41,716 bases of DNA from Winogradskyella sp. Its GTDB lineage: Bacteria > Bacteroidota > Bacteroidia > Flavobacteriales > Flavobacteriaceae. A program made the translations under genes and the position numbers. Each line of letters starts with the position of its first letter. Position 1 is the stretch's first letter. The stretch lies in assembly GCF_025210595.1 (NCBI RefSeq), contig NZ_JAOARH010000035.1, positions 1 through 41,716 of the forward strand, read 5' to 3'. Below, piece by piece: positions 32,473-40,395 of this stretch. The notes under the pieces are model-generated. The model saw nothing but the letters and a program-made list of their open reading frames with translations, was not told where the DNA came from and did no database searches.

Positions 32473-33051
32473 TTAATTCTTATTTAGGGCTATTTGTCTT
32501 AACTTTTGCATACATCTGTATTTTTTATTTCGTGTTGAAGCTGAATCTAATTGCAATTCTTCAGCAATAAGTTTCATAGATTTCTTTTCGAAATAAAACT
32601 TACGTAATAAGTTTTTGCAAGGCGAACCTAAGTTTTTAAAGGCAAACATTACATCCTCTAATCGTTTATCTTTTAAAATGTCATCATCCATACCGTTATT
32701 TTCTTCATCTTTTATTTCAAAATAGGATAATTGCGATGCTGTAATTGTTTTTTTGTAGCCTTGAGAGCGTAATACGTCCATCCATTTGTTTTTGGCTATA
32801 GTGTACAGATAACCATTAATTGAGGATTCGCTTTGTGGAATAAATTTATCTTGTTTTACGTTTTGCCATACAGCCAAAAACGCTTCCTGAAATATATCTT
32901 TTGCATGTTCTTTTGTGCCATTATTTTTTAAGACCAGTGTTTCAATTTTAGGGTAATTGCTGGTGTAAATACGTTTTAAGGTAGTAGAATCATTACACTT
33001 AATAGCGTTAACGACTTGTAATTTATTGTCGATCTTGTATGTGTTCCTCAT
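32473..33051 (-). CDS. ECF-type RNA polymerase sigma factor
   Basis: A 192-residue sigma-70-family factor with only regions 2 and 4. Region 2 spans about 25-95 (KDIFQEAFLAVWQNV for core binding; YLYTIAKNKWMDVLRSQGYK for -10 recognition). Region 4 spans about 135-185 (LLRKFYFEKKSMKLIAEELQ and a helix-turn-helix reading TRNKKYRCMQKL). It starts the operon, ahead of the membrane anti-sigma-like TPR protein and the TPR-CHAT protease, and is presumably held inactive by its neighbour. Its target promoters are unknown; autoregulation is usual for such factors. Confidence 0.93.
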   Translation of the reverse strand: MRNTYKIDNKLQVVNAIKCNDSTTLKRIYTSNYPKIETLVLKNNGTKEHAKDIFQEAFLAVWQNVKQDKFIPQSESSINGYLYTIAKNKWMDVLRSQGYKKTITASQLSYFEIKDEENNGMDDDILKDKRLEDVMFAFKNLGSPCKNLLRKFYFEKKSMKLIAEELQLDSASTRNKKYRCMQKLRQIALNKN

Positions 33052-33069
33052 GTTAATAGCTAAACATGA

Positions 33070-33100
33070 GTAAGATACAATTTATTCGTTTTTTCACCAA
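33070..33100 (-). promoter_or_regulatory. possible promoter of the sigma/CHAT operon
   Basis: On the minus strand TTG (33098-33100), a 20-base spacer and TATCTTAC (33070-33077) loosely match the housekeeping consensus. The box ends 18 bases before the sigma-factor ATG. Confidence 0.35.
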
Positions 33101-33177
33101 TAGTAACGATTCATAAAACTTTTTTAACGATGAAAAGCTATTGTCTATTTAAGTTTCATCAATAAAAAGAGGTATAG

Positions 33178-33831
33178 TTATTTTGATAAGACATTATCGT
33201 CATCTATCAATTTTCTATTGTTGTTTTTTATAATGTCTTTTCCTAGCCAACCTCCACCAATGATTAATAAAAAAACACCAGACCAACGCATCATATTAAA
33301 TCCAGATGAAGGTGCGTCCATATCAAATTCAAAAACAGATTTTCCATAAGCATCCTTATCTGTTCTAATATTTTTTGCTTTGTTAGGAAGTTCAACAATA
33401 AAAGTTTGTTGTAGATTGCCACCATATTCTGGAGGACTGCTAACTAGCATGTATTTATTGCCGGTTAATTCTGTAAGTTGTGCATTTTTCTGATCTGTAT
33501 CTACAATCCATTTACCACGTTTATTAATCTCACATACACCATAAGCATTGAGGCTAAGATTAAAAGAACGATTCATGTCGTCTTTTTCTAATTTAAAATT
33601 ATCGAGAAAATAAGCAGGCATAGAGCGTTCTATATCTCGTTTTAATGCTGAAGGATTATTACCGTAATTACTATTCCAAACTTGCCATTGTTGAGCATTC
33701 ATAGTCATGGATACTGCAAGTTTAGCATTGCCAATAGAGTCTATTCGCATTTCTATCTTTTGCTGAGATTGTGCATTGATGCTTGTATTGAATAACAATA
33801 CACATACGATTGTTTTTATTAATGTTTTCAT
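33178..33831 (-). CDS. exported protein with C-terminal membrane anchor, unknown
   Basis: A 217-residue protein with a Sec signal peptide (MKTLIKTIVCVLLFNTSINA, cleavage near residue 20). A beta-rich exported domain follows (about 25-175; IEMRIDSIGNAKLAVSMTMN). Near the C-terminus one hydrophobic helix (MRWSGVFLLIIGGGWLG, about 183-199) is followed by a basic/acidic cytoplasmic tail. I do not recognise a family. It starts 11 bases after the transglutaminase-like gene, so the two are almost certainly co-transcribed. They may form a membrane complex with their larger domains outside. Confidence 0.82.
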   Translation of the reverse strand: MKTLIKTIVCVLLFNTSINAQSQQKIEMRIDSIGNAKLAVSMTMNAQQWQVWNSNYGNNPSALKRDIERSMPAYFLDNFKLEKDDMNRSFNLSLNAYGVCEINKRGKWIVDTDQKNAQLTELTGNKYMLVSSPPEYGGNLQQTFIVELPNKAKNIRTDKDAYGKSVFEFDMDAPSSGFNMMRWSGVFLLIIGGGWLGKDIIKNNNRKLIDDDNVLSK

Positions 33832-33842
33832 GATGATTTTAT

Positions 33843-35456
33843 TTATCTGATACTGCTATAAACTTGATTTATTACTGAAGAATTTTGATTATACATATAA
33901 TCTGGTGCGCCAACGGCTACAATTCTAATACCACCTTGTCTTCTTATGGCTTTGCCAATCCAATTAAAAGTTCCGTTGGCAGAATAGGTTTGTCCTGCTA
34001 TAGAGCTACCATTAATTTGATATTGCATCTGCATACCAAAACTTGATAAATATTGATCTACTGTTGCCATACCTTGTTGAGTGTTAGAAGCGGCAATGTC
34101 GTAAATAGTAACCGTTGTCATTTGATCTGGTGCAACTACCTGAGCTGTAACAATTGGCATTTGAGGTACAGGATGCATCATGGTTTGCCAGCCTGCTGGA
34201 ATTGAGAATGAAAGCGAGTTGCTAGTACGTATACGATTATTAGGAAGTCTAATTTCGTTTTCTCTTCTATTATTTGGGATAACTTGTTGTTCGTTAGACC
34301 ATGAAGAAACAATATCATCAACCTTTTTTCGCATAAAATCATTGTCTTTTAAATCCATAGAAGTTACTCCTTGTGCATTTACATTATGGATATCTACAAT
34401 AGTGTATCTAGGGTCACCAGCTTGAGAGCGTTCTATAAATTCTTGCAGTTGTTTTTGACCTTGTTTATAGGCGTCTTCTGCACTCATAATATTGCCTAAG
34501 CCTTCTCCGCCAATTCCTGTGGCCTCAATAGCATAATATTGACCATTCATTCTAAAACCAGGATACGCATGGCCAGGAACCATGTAAATTATAGGATCTA
34601 TACCTGCTGCCGAAAGTACACTGGCATATAAAACGCTCAGTTCTATGCAAAGTCCTGTGTTTCCTGTAATAACTTCGCGTGGTAATCTAACCTGTTGTAC
34701 TATACTTTGTACATCATCAGTAGATTTTGGTATGCCTTTAGTGCCACTATAAACCATATGAGATTTTCGAGTGGCTTCGTAAATACCTCCTAAAAAGCGA
34801 ACAGCATCTTCTGGTTTACGAGTTACCGAAGCGGCTTCACCTTTTAATAGTTTTTCTTGTAAATTTTGTGTGTAATATTTTACAACAGGATCATTTGGAG
34901 TAACAAAGCATGCTATAAGCGCATCGTTGTCGTACATGTCTGCCCAAGAACTAATTTCTTCAGTTTTTATGCCAGTGTAGACATATTCATTTCTATTAGT
35001 AAGTTTAAATGTAAAATCTTCTTCAATAATGTCGTCTTCCTCAGCACCATCCCAAGAGATTTCTATTTCTGCTTTTTCAACAGACTCTGTGGTCTTCTCA
35101 GTAATTTCATTATTAAACTTAGGATAACATGGTACAACTAAAGTTTGTCCAGGAAACATCTCGCCAGAAACTGTCAATTCTGTCCAATCTATATAATTGG
35201 GTATGCGATATTTTACGGTAACGTCTTCTAAAGTATTTGAAGAATTATTAGTGATTTTTGCTTTAAATAGATAATATTTTCCGTCTAGAGCATCAGCATT
35301 AGAGTATACTCTATGAGCTGCAGGCATTATAAATGCACTTTTTTCAATACTTATATCTATATCTTCAGCATTACCTTTTTTTGAACTAAAAAAACTAAAG
35401 GCAGTGAGTATGAGTCCTACGGTAGCTAAAGCTAAAGGAATGGCTATTTTTTTCAT
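33843..35456 (-). CDS. exported transglutaminase-like protein
   Basis: A 537-residue protein with an N-terminal membrane anchor or signal (AIPLALATVGLILTAFSFF, about 5-23). An immunoglobulin-like domain follows (about 40-150; YYLFKAKITNNSSNTLEDV). The transglutaminase-like core (about 190-330) keeps a plausible triad: Cys270 in TGNTGLCIELSVLYASVLSA, His296 in VPGHAYPG, and an acidic Glu311 in YAIEATG, where Asp is usual. The C-terminal part (about 400-537) is beta-rich, with a segment (PAGWQTMMHP) like the start of PsbP/DUF1795-type domains. Such enzymes act as peptidases or crosslinkers; the substrate is unknown. It is the middle gene of a three-gene leftward operon with 21- and 11-base gaps. 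Confidence 0.88.
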   Translation of the reverse strand: MKKIAIPLALATVGLILTAFSFFSSKKGNAEDIDISIEKSAFIMPAAHRVYSNADALDGKYYLFKAKITNNSSNTLEDVTVKYRIPNYIDWTELTVSGEMFPGQTLVVPCYPKFNNEITEKTTESVEKAEIEISWDGAEEDDIIEEDFTFKLTNRNEYVYTGIKTEEISSWADMYDNDALIACFVTPNDPVVKYYTQNLQEKLLKGEAASVTRKPEDAVRFLGGIYEATRKSHMVYSGTKGIPKSTDDVQSIVQQVRLPREVITGNTGLCIELSVLYASVLSAAGIDPIIYMVPGHAYPGFRMNGQYYAIEATGIGGEGLGNIMSAEDAYKQGQKQLQEFIERSQAGDPRYTIVDIHNVNAQGVTSMDLKDNDFMRKKVDDIVSSWSNEQQVIPNNRRENEIRLPNNRIRTSNSLSFSIPAGWQTMMHPVPQMPIVTAQVVAPDQMTTVTIYDIAASNTQQGMATVDQYLSSFGMQMQYQINGSSIAGQTYSANGTFNWIGKAIRRQGGIRIVAVGAPDYMYNQNSSVINQVYSSIR

Positions 35457-35477
35457 AACTGAATTGTTTTAGTGTTA

Positions 35478-36230
35478 TTATTGTCTATTTGGGTCGAAAG
35501 GAAAATTGTCTTGAGTGTCTGGTGTTCCGTCTAAATCTGAATCTCTTACACCATTGTCTATAATTAGAAGTTGCCAATGTATAGGTAAAAATGTATCCAT
35601 TATTAAAGTATCGAATTCTTCTGTAGGTCCAGAAGAAATGGATACATTGGCAAAAGTGGAACCTAATGAGGTTTCAAAATAAGAATTGATGGCAACTAAA
35701 GCTGTAATATTTCCAAAGCGGATTAATCGTGTACTCGTACTCACAATAAAACTGCCTTGCGATTGCGTTACATTTTGTTCGCAATCTACCGTAAAGTTTC
35801 CTGTATGTCCATAAAAAGCAAAAAGCTGATTAACTTCAGAAGCGACGATATCTAAAATATTAACCTGACTTAAAGAGGTTAAGCCAGGTACATATCTCCA
35901 AAGTACTTGGTTATCGTTTCTTAATACATTAACACCTAAGCCAATTTGTGCTTCTGAAGCTGTGTAGCCTTGAGGCATAGTAAATCCTAAACCAGGATAT
36001 TGGCTGTGTATAAATTGTTGTCCAGGATTAGACAATGTAGGTATTTGGGACAATGGTATGGGTAAACCATGAGCATTGTCCCAATATGCAGCTGTTGGTC
36101 CAGTTACATTTTCACATAATTGCGATGTAAAGTTTGCAAGCGGATTAGTGTTGTCTTTATTAGAGTCTGAGCTACATGCAGATAGTAAAAGAACAACAAC
36201 TAAGGTTTTAAAGATATTAATGCGATTCAT
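35478..36230 (-). CDS. lipoprotein with C-terminal calcium-binding-like motif
   Basis: A 250-residue lipoprotein with signal IFKTLVVVLLLSAC and lipid-bearing Cys about residue 19, then SSDSNKDN. The body (about 35-225) contains no motif I recognise. The last 20 residues read VRDSDLDGTPDTQDNFPFDP, a thrombospondin-type-3 (DxDxDGxxDxxD) calcium-binding repeat seen often in Bacteroidota surface proteins. It is the first gene of the operon with the transglutaminase-like protein, 21 bases ahead of it. The 99-base gap upstream (36231-36329) is AT-rich and shows no clear promoter. Confidence 0.8.
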   Translation of the reverse strand: MNRINIFKTLVVVLLLSACSSDSNKDNTNPLANFTSQLCENVTGPTAAYWDNAHGLPIPLSQIPTLSNPGQQFIHSQYPGLGFTMPQGYTASEAQIGLGVNVLRNDNQVLWRYVPGLTSLSQVNILDIVASEVNQLFAFYGHTGNFTVDCEQNVTQSQGSFIVSTSTRLIRFGNITALVAINSYFETSLGSTFANVSISSGPTEEFDTLIMDTFLPIHWQLLIIDNGVRDSDLDGTPDTQDNFPFDPNRQ

Positions 36231-36329
36231 AAGAAAGAGGTTTTAAGTTCATTTCTTACTTATCGGCACATTATTAAAATGTCATCAAATAAAACATTTT
36301 AATTGCAAAAACTTTAATCTGTAAAATGA

Positions 36330-37997
36330 TTAAAATAAACCACTGATTTCACCATCATCACTAATGTCAATACCTTCAGATGCAGGATGAGCAGGTAAAC
36401 CAGGCATACGCATTATCTCTCCAGTAATAGGAATTAAAAAGCCTGCACCAGAAGCGATTTCTATTTCACGTACAGTAATAATAAAATCTTTTGGTCTACC
36501 AAGTAACTTAGGATTATCTGATAATGATTTTTGTGTTTTGGCTATACATACTGGCAATTTGTCTAGTTCAAGCTCCTTAATACGCTTTAGCTGACGTTTT
36601 GCACTAGTGTTATAATCTACATGTTCTGCACCATATATTTTTTTGGCAATGGTTTCAATTTTTGCTTCAATATCCATATCCCAACTATAAAGTGGTGTAA
36701 ATTTAGCTTGGTTTGCTTCTGCAACTTCTATGACGTGTTCTGCAAGTTTTATGGCACCTTTACCACCTTTAGTCCAAACACTAGCTACTGCGACTCTAAT
36801 GTTCTTTATTTTAGCTAAATCTTTTATAAGTTGAATTTCTTCTTTAGTGTCAGATTTAAATTTATTAATAGCAATTATAGGTGTAACACCAAATTGCATA
36901 ATATTTTCAAGATGCTTTTCTAAATTAGGAAGTCCTTTTCTCAAAGCTTCAACATTAGGAACGTCTAAAGATTTTAAATCTGCTCCACCATGATATTTAA
37001 GCGCACGTATTGTTGTGGTTAAAACAACTGCTTTTGGAGATATACCTGCGCTTTGGCATTTAATATCAAAGAATTTTTCAGCACCTAAGTCAAAACCAAA
37101 ACCTGCTTCTGTTACTGTATAGTCAGAATAGCTCATTCCCATTAAGGTTCCAATTACAGAGTTAGTACCTTGGGCAATATTAGCAAATGGTCCTCCGTGA
37201 ATTATGGCTGGATTACCTTCTATGGTTTGTACTAAATTAGGTTTTACAGCATGTTGTAAAAGCGTTGCCATTGCGCCTGCAACTTTTAAATCTCTAGCAT
37301 ATATTGGTTTTTTTGAAAATGTATACCCTATAAATATGTTTCCTAATCGTTCTTTAAGGTCACTAAGACTTTTAGAAATACATAAAATGGCCATTATTTC
37401 TGAGGCAGCTGTGATATCAAAACCTGTTTCTCTTGGTATACCAGATGAGGTTCCGCCAAGCCCAACAATAATTCGTCTTAGTGCTCTATCATTCATGTCA
37501 ACCACACGTTTCCAAGTAATTGTTCTTGGGTCTAATCCTAAGGAATTTGTTCGGCTTTGTATGTTGTTGTCTATAACAGCAGACAAGAGATTATGCGCTT
37601 TTTCAATGGCAGAGAAATCACCAGTAAAATGTAAATTAATATCCTCTAAGGGTAATACTTGCGAATAACCACCACCAGTAGCACCACCTTTAATTCCAAA
37701 AACAGGACCTAAGGATGGTTCTCTTAAAACTACTGTTGTTTTTTTGTTTAATTGGTTAAGTGCTTCAGATAAACCAATAGAAATGGTTGTTTTACCTTCA
37801 CCAGCAGGTGTAGGTGATATTGCTGAAACCAGAATGAGGTTACTTTTATCGGCTTTATTTCGGTCTATAAGAGATAAAGGAAGCTTTGCTTTATCCTTAC
37901 CATACATTTCTAAATTATTTGGGTCAATTCCAAATTTCTCTGCTATTTCTGTTATGGGTTTTAGTTTTACCTGTTTGGCAATTTGAAGATCAGTCAT
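36330..37997 (-). CDS. fhs: formate--tetrahydrofolate ligase
   Basis: Makes 10-formyl-THF from formate, THF and ATP, feeding purine and one-carbon metabolism. The 555 residues match the normal family length. Family landmarks are visible: the nucleotide-binding loop PTPAGEGKTTISIGLSEAL (about 62-80), REPSLGPVFGIKGGATGGGY (93-112), and TVREIEIASGAGFLIPITGE then IMRMPGLPAHPASEGIDI at the C-terminus. It is monocistronic. Its promoter carries operator site G with a perfect -7 box at the same spacing as the USP promoters, which would make it a member of that regulon although it lies 10 kb away. Confidence 0.98.
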   Translation of the reverse strand: MTDLQIAKQVKLKPITEIAEKFGIDPNNLEMYGKDKAKLPLSLIDRNKADKSNLILVSAISPTPAGEGKTTISIGLSEALNQLNKKTTVVLREPSLGPVFGIKGGATGGGYSQVLPLEDINLHFTGDFSAIEKAHNLLSAVIDNNIQSRTNSLGLDPRTITWKRVVDMNDRALRRIIVGLGGTSSGIPRETGFDITAASEIMAILCISKSLSDLKERLGNIFIGYTFSKKPIYARDLKVAGAMATLLQHAVKPNLVQTIEGNPAIIHGGPFANIAQGTNSVIGTLMGMSYSDYTVTEAGFGFDLGAEKFFDIKCQSAGISPKAVVLTTTIRALKYHGGADLKSLDVPNVEALRKGLPNLEKHLENIMQFGVTPIIAINKFKSDTKEEIQLIKDLAKIKNIRVAVASVWTKGGKGAIKLAEHVIEVAEANQAKFTPLYSWDMDIEAKIETIAKKIYGAEHVDYNTSAKRQLKRIKELELDKLPVCIAKTQKSLSDNPKLLGRPKDFIITVREIEIASGAGFLIPITGEIMRMPGLPAHPASEGIDISDDGEISGLF

Positions 37998-38028
37998 ATA
38001 TGTTTTTTTGATGAATTTATTTTAAATT

Positions 38029-38071
38029 CAAATTTAAATCCTAAACAGTAATTAAATAGTGATTTTTATCA
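38029..38071 (-). promoter_or_regulatory. FNR-like site and perfect -7 box for fhs (site G)
   Basis: TGATTTTTATCA (38060-38071), then 23 bases, then TAAATTTG on the minus strand (38029-38036), an exact TAnnTTTG. The box ends 31 bases before the fhs ATG. The predicted start near 38024 puts the site at about -41.5. Confidence 0.68.
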
Positions 38072-38120
38072 TGTGAGAAAATGTATTTCTGTATTGTAGA
38101 GCTTATAGCGCTAAAGATTG

Positions 38121-38128
38121 TAAATTTG
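38121..38128 (+). promoter_or_regulatory. -7 box of the era promoter
   Basis: TAAATTTG is a perfect -7 element, 15 bases before the era ATG. The nearest TTG (38094-38096) is 24 bases upstream, a little far. An eight-base palindrome TAGCGCTA (38106-38113) lies in the spacer. Confidence 0.5.
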
Positions 38129-38143
38129 CTAAAAATTAAGAGT

Positions 38144-39025
38144 ATGCATAAAGCAGGTTTTGTAAATATTATTGGTAATCCTAATGTAGGAAAGTCTACA
38201 TTGATGAACGCTTTTATAGGTGAAAAACTATCCATTATTACTTCTAAGGCGCAAACCACAAGACATCGAATTCTGGGCATTGTTAATGGTGAAGATTTTC
38301 AGGTTGTATTAAGTGATACTCCAGGTATCATTAAGCCAGCTTACGAATTGCAAACATCCATGATGGATTTTGTAAAGTCTGCTTTTGAGGATGCAGATGT
38401 TTTAATTTACATGGTAGAAATTGGTGAAAAGGAACTAAAGGATGAAGCTTTTTTTAAAAAAATAAAGAATTCTAAAATTCCTGTTCTTTTATTGTTGAAT
38501 AAGATTGATAATTCTAATCAAGAACAATTAGAAGAACAAGCAGAGTTGTGGCAGAGTAAAGTGCCAAATGCAGAGTTTTACCCTATTTCTGCTTTAAACG
38601 GGTTTAATGTTAAAAACGTGTTTCAGAGAATTATAGAATTATTACCAGAGTCACCACCATTTTATCCAAAAGACCAATTAACAGATAAGCCAGAGCGATT
38701 TTTTGTTAATGAGGCTATTAGAGAGAAAATACTATTGCATTATAAAAAAGAGATTCCTTATGCTGTTGAGGTAGATACTGAAGAATTTTTTGAAGAAGAA
38801 AAAATTATTAAAATCCGTTCGGTAATAATGGTAGAGCGAGAGACTCAAAAAGGCATTATTATTGGGCATAAAGGCTCAGCTTTAAAACGTGTTGGTATTG
38901 AGGCTAGAAAAGATTTAGAGAAGTTTTTTGGAAAACAAATCCACCTTGAATTATATGTAAAAGTCAATAAAAACTGGCGAAGTAACCAAAACCAGTTAAG
39001 ACGTTTTGGTTATAATCAAAAATAG
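38144..39025 (+). CDS. era: GTPase Era
   Basis: Essential GTPase that helps mature 16S rRNA and assemble the 30S subunit. I start it at the ATG at 38144 (MHKAGFVNIIGNPNVGKSTL), giving 293 residues. The longer frame from 38081 would add 21 residues, cross the promoter and be atypical. G1 is GNPNVGKST, G3 is DTPG, and G4 is NKID. The C-terminal KH RNA-binding domain shows the GHKG loop in IIIGHKGSALKRVGIEARKD and ends VNKNWR, with a 12-residue extension (NQLRRFGYNQK). It is followed 54 bases later by the PAS gene. Confidence 0.97.
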   Translation: MHKAGFVNIIGNPNVGKSTLMNAFIGEKLSIITSKAQTTRHRILGIVNGEDFQVVLSDTPGIIKPAYELQTSMMDFVKSAFEDADVLIYMVEIGEKELKDEAFFKKIKNSKIPVLLLLNKIDNSNQEQLEEQAELWQSKVPNAEFYPISALNGFNVKNVFQRIIELLPESPPFYPKDQLTDKPERFFVNEAIREKILLHYKKEIPYAVEVDTEEFFEEEKIIKIRSVIMVERETQKGIIIGHKGSALKRVGIEARKDLEKFFGKQIHLELYVKVNKNWRSNQNQLRRFGYNQK

Positions 39026-39079
39026 TTGAAATAAGCTAGATAATAAATTCCATCTAAGAATAAAAAAACTCATTAACTA

Positions 39080-39646
39080 ATGAAAAATAATTTTGATGAT
39101 ATGATGTGTTTAGATATTTATTTATCTAATGAGACTAATGAAGAAAACGAAAGCTTAAAGCATAATTTAGAAGCATCAAAATCTAGACCTATGCCATTAT
39201 TATGTTGGGATATTTTTATGGAGGGTTATCATGAAAGGTTGATTAATGCTAAAAAAGAAATGGAACTAAAAGAAGTGCTTTCTTTTGCGAAGAAATTCAA
39301 TTGGAAAAATGATTTAAACTTAGCTTTTTCCGAAAATGATTATGAAGCTTTAATTATTACAGACAAACATCAAAATATCATTTGGGTAAATGATGGCTTT
39401 ACCACAATGACAGGTTATTCTAAAAAGTTTGCCATAAATAAAACTCCAAAATTCTTACAAGGAGAAGGAACATCGTTAGAAATTAAAAGCCGAATAAAAG
39501 AAAATATTATAAAGAATAAACCTTTTAAAGAGGTTATTGTAAACTATAAAAAAGATAAAACACCTTATAACTGCGAGGTTAAGATTATTCCTTTGTTTGG
39601 TGAAAATACAACTCACTTTATAGCTTTCGAAAAACAAGTTGTTTAA
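39080..39646 (+). CDS. short single-PAS protein, LOV-like but without the photoactive Cys
   Basis: A 188-residue soluble protein. The N-terminal part (1-80) is helical and charged. The PAS domain (about 88-188) follows the LOV sequence pattern closely: WVNDGFTTMTGYS, FLQGEGTS, VNYKKDKTPYN. The photochemical residues have changed: NCR of LOV is TPK here, the FMN-contact Arg is Lys, the second Asn position is Cys, and the final IGxQ is IAFE. It should not form a Cys adduct and probably does not bind FMN as LOV does. No output domain is attached. It lies between era and the membrane-protein gene. Its partner is unknown. Confidence 0.82.
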   Translation: MKNNFDDMMCLDIYLSNETNEENESLKHNLEASKSRPMPLLCWDIFMEGYHERLINAKKEMELKEVLSFAKKFNWKNDLNLAFSENDYEALIITDKHQNIIWVNDGFTTMTGYSKKFAINKTPKFLQGEGTSLEIKSRIKENIIKNKPFKEVIVNYKKDKTPYNCEVKIIPLFGENTTHFIAFEKQVV

Positions 39647-39651
39647 AACTT

Positions 39652-40191
39652 TTAAGCAACAGCATGTATGTCTTTGCTTCTAAGAGTATCTCTCATAAAA
39701 TGATGTAGCTCATACATTTGTTCCATACCTGCTTTTTTACCAAGTCTACCACTAAAGTAAAGGGCAAACCAAACCACTACCATTAGTAACGTTATAAATA
39801 ACTGAACGGCATAACTGCTTTCTAATGTCCAGTTAACATAAGCCCAAATGGCAAAACCAATAAAAAAGCCAGCAACCGCAAAATGCAAAAACATAAACAT
39901 GGTCCAAACCGTTGGGTTAGGTCCAAATAATCCATAAATGGTACTAAGTTTTTTATCGTCGTAATCTTCATTTATTTCGAGATGAAGTTGAGGTGACCAG
40001 AAATGCTGTTTAGCTTTTGGGATTTTAATAAACACATGGTCATCTACTCGTGTCACAATAAAATCAGATTGTTTTTTGCTTTCGTCTTCAAATAAAGAAA
40101 GCAAACTTTCATTATTGTGATTAACATTAAATTTAAATCGTGGTCGTAAAACAACTTCGTTAGAGAGTTCCATAGTTAGTATTCTTGACAT
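39652..40191 (-). CDS. two-helix membrane protein, unknown function
   Basis: About 179 residues from the ATG at 40189-40191. The next upstream codon is TTG and is less likely to be the start; Met7 (ELSNEVVLRPRFKF) is also possible. The N-terminal cytosolic part (1-90) has alternating charged beta-like segments (VDDHVFIKIPKAKQHFWSPQ). Two transmembrane helices (about 95-115 and 125-147) follow, then a short basic tail with a His-rich segment (MYELHHFMRD). I do not recognise a characterised family. It is convergent with the PAS gene, with 5 bases between stops, and divergent from der. Confidence 0.78.
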   Translation of the reverse strand: MSRILTMELSNEVVLRPRFKFNVNHNNESLLSLFEDESKKQSDFIVTRVDDHVFIKIPKAKQHFWSPQLHLEINEDYDDKKLSTIYGLFGPNPTVWTMFMFLHFAVAGFFIGFAIWAYVNWTLESSYAVQLFITLLMVVVWFALYFSGRLGKKAGMEQMYELHHFMRDTLRSKDIHAVA

Positions 40192-40253
40192 CAAGTTACA
40201 TATTTTATTAGTTAAGTTCCAAATTCATAAATCGTAAATCTAAAATTAAACCC

Positions 40254-40261
40254 TACCTTTG
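40254..40261 (+). promoter_or_regulatory. possible -7 box for der
   Basis: TACCTTTG is a perfect -7 element facing right, but no -33 is visible at the usual distance and the leader to der would be about 130 bases. The intervening DNA (40262-40395) shows no gene or strong hairpin. Confidence 0.35.
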
Positions 40262-40395
40262 CAGTCGCTTACAGGATATGTAAAGCAGAGTAATTAATCT
40301 ATTATTGGTTGTTATAGAATTTGTTAAGCTTTAAATTTTGATGGATTCGGTAACTATTAATAGTCAAATCTCGATTGTCGAGTAAATTTATACCT

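Noticed and set aside
38081-38143. Longer Era with 21 extra N-terminal residues
   Set aside because: The extension covers the perfect -7 box at 38121 and is absent from normal Era proteins. The ATG at 38144 fits the family.
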